42,790 bases of DNA from NCBI GenBank assembly GCA_009779995.1, contig WRDW01000015.1, positions 1 through 42,790 of the forward strand. The letters are read 5' to 3'. The position numbers and the translations under genes were made by a program. This DNA comes from Oscillospiraceae bacterium. GTDB lineage: Bacteria; Bacillota; Clostridia; Oscillospirales; Acutalibacteraceae. The notes beneath the pieces were generated by a model. The model made no database searches, was not told the DNA's origin, and saw only the letters and a list, made by a program, of their open reading frames with translations. Of this stretch, positions 38,562-42,790 are shown piece after piece. Positions within the stretch are counted from its first letter, which is position 1. Each line of letters opens with the position of its first letter.

Positions 38562-39026
38562 TTAGTTCTTTTGCGGCATCAGGGCGGCGAGGCCCTCCTC
38601 GGCGCGCAGATCCGCCTCCGAGAGGAAGGTGATCCCGCGGCAGGCGCCGCCCGCCAGGCGGATGCGCTTGCGCAGCAGGCGGCCGGCGCGGCCGAAGCGG
38701 CGCACGCGGTTGCTCACCACGCAGGTGATGTCGCGGCCTCCCAGGTCGCAGCGGTAGAGGAACTCGTTGCACTCGGCGCTGGGCGCCATCAGGCGCAGGG
38801 AATCCACCAGGACGATGCTGTCGTACTTCGCGAAGTCGATGTCCAGCGGGGCCAGGCGCACGCCCCGGCCGACCAGGGCGCGGTAGCTGTCTACCACGCC
38901 GTCGAGCAGGGGGCGCTTCCGATAGCGCGGGCGCAGCTCCAGCACGTCCACGTCCTGCGTGGCGGAGGATTCGCACATGCCGCGCACCGCGCCGCGGTTG
39001 CTGTGAAAGATGAGCAGCGTTTTCAT
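38562..39026 (-). CDS. flavodoxin-like protein
   Basis: A 154-residue protein with a flavodoxin fold. MKTLLIFHSNRGAVRGMCES carries a reduced form of the FMN phosphate loop, FAKYDSIVLVDSLRLMAPS is the second loop, and ITCVVSNRVRRFGRAG the later one. The phosphate-loop pattern is not the standard T/S-x-T-G-x-T, so FMN binding is uncertain. ATG 39026 is preceded by GGAGAG. The protein would act in the cytoplasm as a redox carrier or reductase partner. A strong terminator closes it, so it is separate from rplI. Confidence 0.65.
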   Translation of the reverse strand: MKTLLIFHSNRGAVRGMCESSATQDVDVLELRPRYRKRPLLDGVVDSYRALVGRGVRLAPLDIDFAKYDSIVLVDSLRLMAPSAECNEFLYRCDLGGRDITCVVSNRVRRFGRAGRLLRKRIRLAGGACRGITFLSEADLRAEEGLAALMPQKN

Positions 39027-39100
39027 GGGGTTTATGTCTCTCCTCGTTGCGTTGCTTCGGCGGGGTGAAGGCCCGCCTTGCACACGTATTTAAGGGCAGC

Positions 39101-40057
39101 CTACGCCTCGGGGGGCGCGAGCGTGCCGATCAGCCAGGATATGACTGTGTCAAAGGCCTCCTGCTTTTCAGGGGCCATAAGGATTTCGTGGCGCATCTCG
39201 GGGAACACGGTGCAGGCCACGCGGTTGCAGCCGACCTCCCGCAGCCGTTTCGCCACCAGCTCCATGCCCTTGCCGTAGCCCGTTACGGGGTCCTGCCCGC
39301 CTCCTGCGAGCAGCATGGGGAACTGGTAGGGCAGCGACGAGAACCATTGCCTGCCCGAGACGGATTTCAGCAGGGAGAACAGGTCGATAAACGCCCTGAC
39401 GGTAAACAAAAAGCCGCAGCGAGGGTCGGCGATGTATTCGTCGACCTGCGCCGCGTCCGTGTTGAGCCAATCGAATTTGGTGCGGGGCTTGCCGGGGTAT
39501 TTGTTGTTGTAGGCCCCGAAGGCGATGGTATCCAGCAGCTGGCTGCGGTAGGTGCCGCCGCGCAGGGCCGCGATGAGCTTCGCCACGAGGATGCCCGCCG
39601 CCGCCGCCGGGTTGGGGCCGCTGGTGCCGCAGAACACGGCCCCCGCGAGGTCCTCGCTGTGGCGCTCGCAGTAGGCGCGCGCCAGGAAGGAGCCCATGCT
39701 GTGGCCGAATAGAAATATCGGGAGCTCGTCTGGGTAGGTCTCGCGCATCTGCCGGGTCATCAGGCGCATATCGCCTATGAGGTTCTTCCAGCCGTGCTCC
39801 TCGCCGAACCAGCCCAGCTGCTCCTCCGCGGCGCTCTTGCCGTGGCCGAGCATGTCCATCATCCAGACATCGAAGCCCGCGGCGCACAGCGCCCCGGCGA
39901 AGGCCTCGTAGCGCCCGCCGTGCTCCGCCATGCCGTGCACCAGCTGCACGGCGGCCCTGGGGGACCGGTTGACCGGCTTCCACACCCGATAATAGATATC
40001 GGACAAGCCGGAGCAGGAGGGGAAGGTCCCCTCGCCGCGTTCATACGCGCCTGCCAT
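39101..40057 (-). CDS. alpha/beta hydrolase, monoacylglycerol-lipase-like
   Basis: A 318-residue serine hydrolase of the Hydrolase_4 (lysophospholipase/monoacylglycerol lipase) group. The oxyanion site is VQLVHGMAEHGGRYEAFA, the nucleophile elbow LFGHSMGSFLARAY, and the catalytic His lies in PEMRHEILM near the end, with an Asp in GGGQDPVTGYGKGM. ATG 40057 has GGAGGAG upstream; a start ten codons earlier is possible but without a ribosome site. No signal peptide, so it is cytoplasmic. A -10 TATAAT with upstream TG (40122-40117) suggests its promoter, although no clear -35 was found. Confidence 0.88.
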   Translation of the reverse strand: MAGAYERGEGTFPSCSGLSDIYYRVWKPVNRSPRAAVQLVHGMAEHGGRYEAFAGALCAAGFDVWMMDMLGHGKSAAEEQLGWFGEEHGWKNLIGDMRLMTRQMRETYPDELPIFLFGHSMGSFLARAYCERHSEDLAGAVFCGTSGPNPAAAAGILVAKLIAALRGGTYRSQLLDTIAFGAYNNKYPGKPRTKFDWLNTDAAQVDEYIADPRCGFLFTVRAFIDLFSLLKSVSGRQWFSSLPYQFPMLLAGGGQDPVTGYGKGMELVAKRLREVGCNRVACTVFPEMRHEILMAPEKQEAFDTVISWLIGTLAPPEA

Positions 40058-40230
40058 ATGGTCTTCTCCTCCGCAAAAGAAAGGCAATTTTTATGCCCAA
40101 CCATTTACCGAAGGTGATTATAACATATTTTTTCCGAAAATGGTAGACCTTTTGTGAATTTTCGGGAAAGTTTGGCGTTGTACACAAAAAGACGGCAATT
40201 CCCGTCCGTTTCTTGTGAACAGGTTGTACA

Positions 40231-40373
40231 GAATTTTTGGGAGGGATTGGGGGGCCTGCGCGCCGCCCCTCCGTGAGGACCCCCGGTTCAACGTCCCACA
40301 GGAGACGGCGCCGGGGGTGTCCGCGCGAAGGGGGCGAGGCCGGGGGCTCCCCCGCAAATCCTCCCAATTTTTC
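40231..40373. repeat. inverted-repeat element ahead of the HtrA gene
   Basis: Imperfect arms AATTTTTGGGAGGGATT and AAATCCTCCCAATTTTT lie at the ends, with an inner CCCCCGG/CCGGGGG stem. It fills most of the 385-nt gap between the divergent hydrolase and HtrA genes. No gene was seen in the gap. Confidence 0.6.
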
Positions 40374-40404
40374 ACCCGACCTTCATGCGCGCTTCATAAT
40401 CGCG

Positions 40405-40413
40405 TGGTATACT
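40405..40413 (+). promoter_or_regulatory. extended -10 promoter for the HtrA gene
   Basis: TGGTATACT, an extended -10 without a good -35 at the right distance. The transcript would start near 40420, with AGGAGG at 40430-40435 and the ATG at 40443. Confidence 0.5.
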
Positions 40414-40442
40414 AATCGTATCAACCCACAGGAGGACGACCC

Positions 40443-41858
40443 ATGGACGAGAACACGAATCCCTACGGATACGAGAGCATCCCCCCCGCGCCGGAGCCGG
40501 AGGCGCTGATGCCCCCCGCCCCCATCGCCCCTCCCACCGCCGCAGCGCCGCCGCCCTACGGCTACGGGCAGTACGCCTACTACCCCCCGCCGCCGCAGCC
40601 CGCAACCCAAGCGCCCGTGCCGGAAAAGCCCAAGCGGCGCGCGGGCCTGGTGATATTTTCTATTTTTATGGCGCTGGCGGTGGTGGTGGGCGTCTTCGTG
40701 GGGATAGGGGCCTGGCGCTTCATGCGCGGGAGGGAGCCCGGCGCGCCCGCGAACGACGACAGCCGCCTGACCCTGGCGGATACGCCCACGCAGCCCGCGG
40801 CCCCGGCCCCGGACGGGGCGCTCACCCCCGTGCAGGTGCACGACAAGCTGAAGGACTCCAACGTATCCGTGCAGCTCTACAGCGGGCGCGGCGTGGACAG
40901 GATGACGGGCGAGGGCAGCGGCGTCATCCTGCACGAGGACAGCAAGGATACCTTCACCTATATCCTCACCTGCGCCCACGTGATCAACAAGAACGATCGG
41001 GTGAGCGTGGAGCTGGCCGACGGCAGGGCCTTCGACGCCACCATCATAGGCTTCGATAACCGCACGGACGTGGGCCTGCTCTCCATCCGGGCCACGGGCC
41101 TGCACGGGGCCGAGTTCGGGGATTCCGACAAGCTGCAAGTGGGCGAGGCGGTCTACGCCATAGGCAATCCCGGCGGCGTGGAGTTCAAGGGCTCGTTCAC
41201 GGGCGGCATGGTCTCGGCCATCGAGCGCCCCATCACCAGCAGCTACAAGATGCAGACCATACAGCACACCGCGCCCATCAACCCGGGCAACTCCGGCGGC
41301 GCGCTGGTGAACGCCTTCGGCCAGGTGATCGGCATGAACTCCCAGAAGATCGTGGACACCCAGTACGAGGGCATGGGCTTCGCCATCCCCTCCAAGGTGG
41401 TGCAGGAGATCGTCAACAGCCTGATCGCCAACAACGGCTATGTGCCCGGCCGCCCGAAGCTGGGCATCAAGTACCTCCCCGTCAGCCGCAGCCAGCGCGG
41501 GATGCTCGTGGCGCGCATCAACAGCCTGCCCTCCGGCTCGCTGATCATCGCGGAGATCGACGAGGACAGCGACATCGCCGGCACGCAGGTGCGCGTCAAC
41601 GACATCATCACCCACGTGGGCGGCGAGCCGCTCAACAAAGCCGACGTGCTGCTCACCGTCATCGAGAAGGGCAAGGTGGGCGACGTGCTGGAGCTCACCA
41701 TCGCCCGCGTGAACGCCGCCGACTACAGCGTGGAGAGCTTCACCGTGAAGGTGAAGCTGGTGGAGGACAAGGGCAGCAGCACCGCCCCGGCGGAGGAGGA
41801 GACCCAGCCTTGGTGGAGCAACGAGGACCCATACGGCGGCTTCCCGTGGGACTGGTAA
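40443..41858 (+). CDS. HtrA/DegP-type membrane serine protease
   Basis: A 471-residue S1C protease for misfolded extracytoplasmic proteins. It has a Pro/Tyr/Ala-rich cytoplasmic N-terminus (residues 1-62), one span (about 66-85), a trypsin-like domain with catalytic His179 (TCAHV), Asp209 (NRTDVGLLSI) and Ser284 (NPGNSGGALV), and a C-terminal PDZ domain (DIITHVGGEPLNKADVLL). AGGAGG lies 7 nt before the ATG. It is the last gene before the S10 operon; a large inverted-repeat element follows. Confidence 0.95.
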   Translation: MDENTNPYGYESIPPAPEPEALMPPAPIAPPTAAAPPPYGYGQYAYYPPPPQPATQAPVPEKPKRRAGLVIFSIFMALAVVVGVFVGIGAWRFMRGREPGAPANDDSRLTLADTPTQPAAPAPDGALTPVQVHDKLKDSNVSVQLYSGRGVDRMTGEGSGVILHEDSKDTFTYILTCAHVINKNDRVSVELADGRAFDATIIGFDNRTDVGLLSIRATGLHGAEFGDSDKLQVGEAVYAIGNPGGVEFKGSFTGGMVSAIERPITSSYKMQTIQHTAPINPGNSGGALVNAFGQVIGMNSQKIVDTQYEGMGFAIPSKVVQEIVNSLIANNGYVPGRPKLGIKYLPVSRSQRGMLVARINSLPSGSLIIAEIDEDSDIAGTQVRVNDIITHVGGEPLNKADVLLTVIEKGKVGDVLELTIARVNAADYSVESFTVKVKLVEDKGSSTAPAEEETQPWWSNEDPYGGFPWDW

Positions 41859-41895
41859 GATGAGATCCCCGGGCCTCTGCGGACTCTCTCGCGTA

Positions 41896-42034
41896 GACAC
41901 CCCCGCGCCTTCGGCGCTTCCCCCCCTCGCAAGCGGGGGGGGGGCTTCTTTGTGGTTCATCCGCAGCTTGCGAAAAGAGAGCAGAAATAGCCCCCCTCGC
42001 CTGCGAGGGGGGAAGGCGCGCAGCGAGGGGTGTC
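41896..42034. repeat. inverted-repeat element after the HtrA gene
   Basis: GACACCCCCGCGCC at the left and the complementary GGCGCGCAGCGAGGGGTGTC at the right, with inner CCCCCCTCGC/GCGAGGGGGG arms. Type and size resemble 36541-36770. The remaining gap to 42240 has only a GCGCCAAT/ATTGGCGC pair (about 42115-42160) and no recognisable gene. Confidence 0.68.
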
Positions 42035-42240
42035 CACGCGCCGGAGGGGCGTCATACTGCTCCGCGGCAGAAACATGCTTGTCGTCCACGGCAGAGCTTC
42101 GCTCGACATAAAACAGCGCCAATAAGCAGCACGCTGCGCAAACGCACAGACGAATTGGCGCGGACGCAGGGCTGCTGCTCCGCGTTTTTTGTGCAAAACT
42201 TATAAATTCAAATTTTTCTCGGAAAATTGCAAAAAACCCC

Positions 42241-42269
42241 TTGCAATTTTAAAATGCCTGTGTTATAAT
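42241..42269 (+). promoter_or_regulatory. promoter of the S10 ribosomal operon
   Basis: TTGCAA (42241-42246), 17 nt, TATAAT (42264-42269). The transcript would begin near 42276. Confidence 0.85.
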
Positions 42270-42275
42270 ACCCGT

Positions 42276-42488
42276 TGCGTGTGTTCGGGCCCACGTCCGT
42301 TCCCATGTATGCGTTGACGCGGGAGGTGGCCATACAAAAGCCTACGGCTTTTGTACTGGGGAATTTCCGCTGAGTATGTCCGATTCATAAACCGGGCGAG
42401 TTGATTTTTTTCCGGGGCGAACTAGGAACGCCCGGATGCGTTGAGAGAAAAATCACGACCCGTCACAGAAAGGCGTGAGGGAAACACC
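42276..42488 (+). promoter_or_regulatory. structured leader of the S10 operon
   Basis: The leader of about 210 nt has a perfect 10-bp hairpin TACAAAAGCC-tac-GGCTTTTGTA (42333-42355), a CCGGGCG/CGCCCGG long-range stem, and TGATTTTT able to pair with AAAAATCA. Autoregulation by a ribosomal protein, as is known for other S10 operons, is likely but unproven here. Confidence 0.5.
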
Positions 42489-42790
42489 ATGGCAAAAGGC
42501 AACATTCGCATCCGTCTGAAGGGCTACGACCACTCATTGGTGGACAAGGCCGCCGAGCGCATCGTGGAGACCGCGAAGGCCTCCGGCGCGCAGGTCTCCG
42601 GGCCGGTGCCCCTGCCCACGGAGAAGGAGATCATCACGATCCTGCGCGCGGTGCACAAGTATAAGGACAGCCGCGAGCAGTTCGAGCAGCGCACCCACAA
42701 GCGCCTGATCGACATCCTGCGCCCCACCAGCAAAACCGTGGAGGCCCTCTCGGGCCTGGAGCTGCCGGCGGGCGTGGAGATCGAGATCAA
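42489..42790 (+). CDS. rpsJ: 30S ribosomal protein S10 (runs off the window)
   Basis: The first 100 codons of S10, part of the small-subunit head and, with NusB, of antitermination. The sequence is typical: [59 protein letters not shown], and the ending LPAGVEIEI. The full length in Firmicutes is about 102 residues, so only the last few codons and stop are missing at the window's edge. ATG 42489 follows GTGAGGGAAACACC. Confidence 0.97.
   Translation, partial: MAKGNIRIRLKGYDHSLVDKAAERIVETAKASGAQVSGPVPLPTEKEIITILRAVHKYKDSREQFEQRTHKRLIDILRPTSKTVEALSGLELPAGVEIEI

Noticed and set aside
42489-42790. S10 as a truncated gene
   Set aside because: It simply runs into the edge of the window with about two codons and the stop missing.

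Overview
The window reads as a GC-rich Firmicute of the class Clostridia, probably an anaerobic gut-type organism. Evidence: RNase Y, a Firmicutes-type TrmK, an RqcH/NFACT protein, an rplI/dnaB neighbourhood, vegetative promoters of the TTGACA-17-TATAAT type with strong AGGAGG ribosome sites, and a clostridial-style ethanolamine microcompartment locus. No rRNA, tRNA, CRISPR array, transposase or phage gene was seen. The species cannot be named from the sequence.

Layout. 1-8712 (mostly minus strand): a 56-aa gene, an SCP2-like protein, an AT-richer islet with a small membrane protein and a secreted zinc phospholipase C, a HAD phosphatase overlapping an OPA-like MFS transporter, an ECF sigma factor that carries its own membrane span and extracellular repeat domain, and rny. 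8763-21392 (plus strand): a membrane protein fused in frame to branched-chain aminotransferase IlvE, a polytopic membrane protein, isoleucyl-tRNA synthetase, a DUF1858 protein, trmK, a Nif3-like protein, a GT-C-like membrane protein with a TylF-like methyltransferase between diverged direct repeats, a short GDPD and rqcH.

21500-32047 (plus strand) is a compact ethanolamine microcompartment operon: eutB, a lipoprotein, eutC, eutL, two non-compartment genes, an acylating aldehyde dehydrogenase with a C-terminal encapsulation-type helix, eutM, eutT, pduL, eutN, pduS and pduT. Together they would deaminate ethanolamine to acetaldehyde (EutBC with adenosylcobalamin from EutT), oxidise it to acetyl-CoA, recycle CoA as acetyl phosphate (PduL), and move electrons through the shell via PduS/PduT. 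No alcohol dehydrogenase, EutA reactivase, EutH permease or EutVW regulator is in view.

32048-42790: a secreted lipase, a P-loop protein, a decayed toxin-antitoxin-like patch, dnaB, a predicted type I toxin/antisense RNA module, a lipoprotein, a GNAT, rplI, a flavodoxin-like protein, an alpha/beta hydrolase, an HtrA protease, and the start of the S10 ribosomal operon.

The most distinctive property of the window is its load of small repeats. At least four families of short palindromes or heptanucleotide tandem repeats occur, and several lie in frame inside genes (the MFS transporter twice, RqcH, aldehyde dehydrogenase, IleS, PduL, the 56-aa protein) or supply stop codons (ileS, eutC, the aldehyde dehydrogenase gene). 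Four inverted doublets of one family punctuate the ethanolamine operon.
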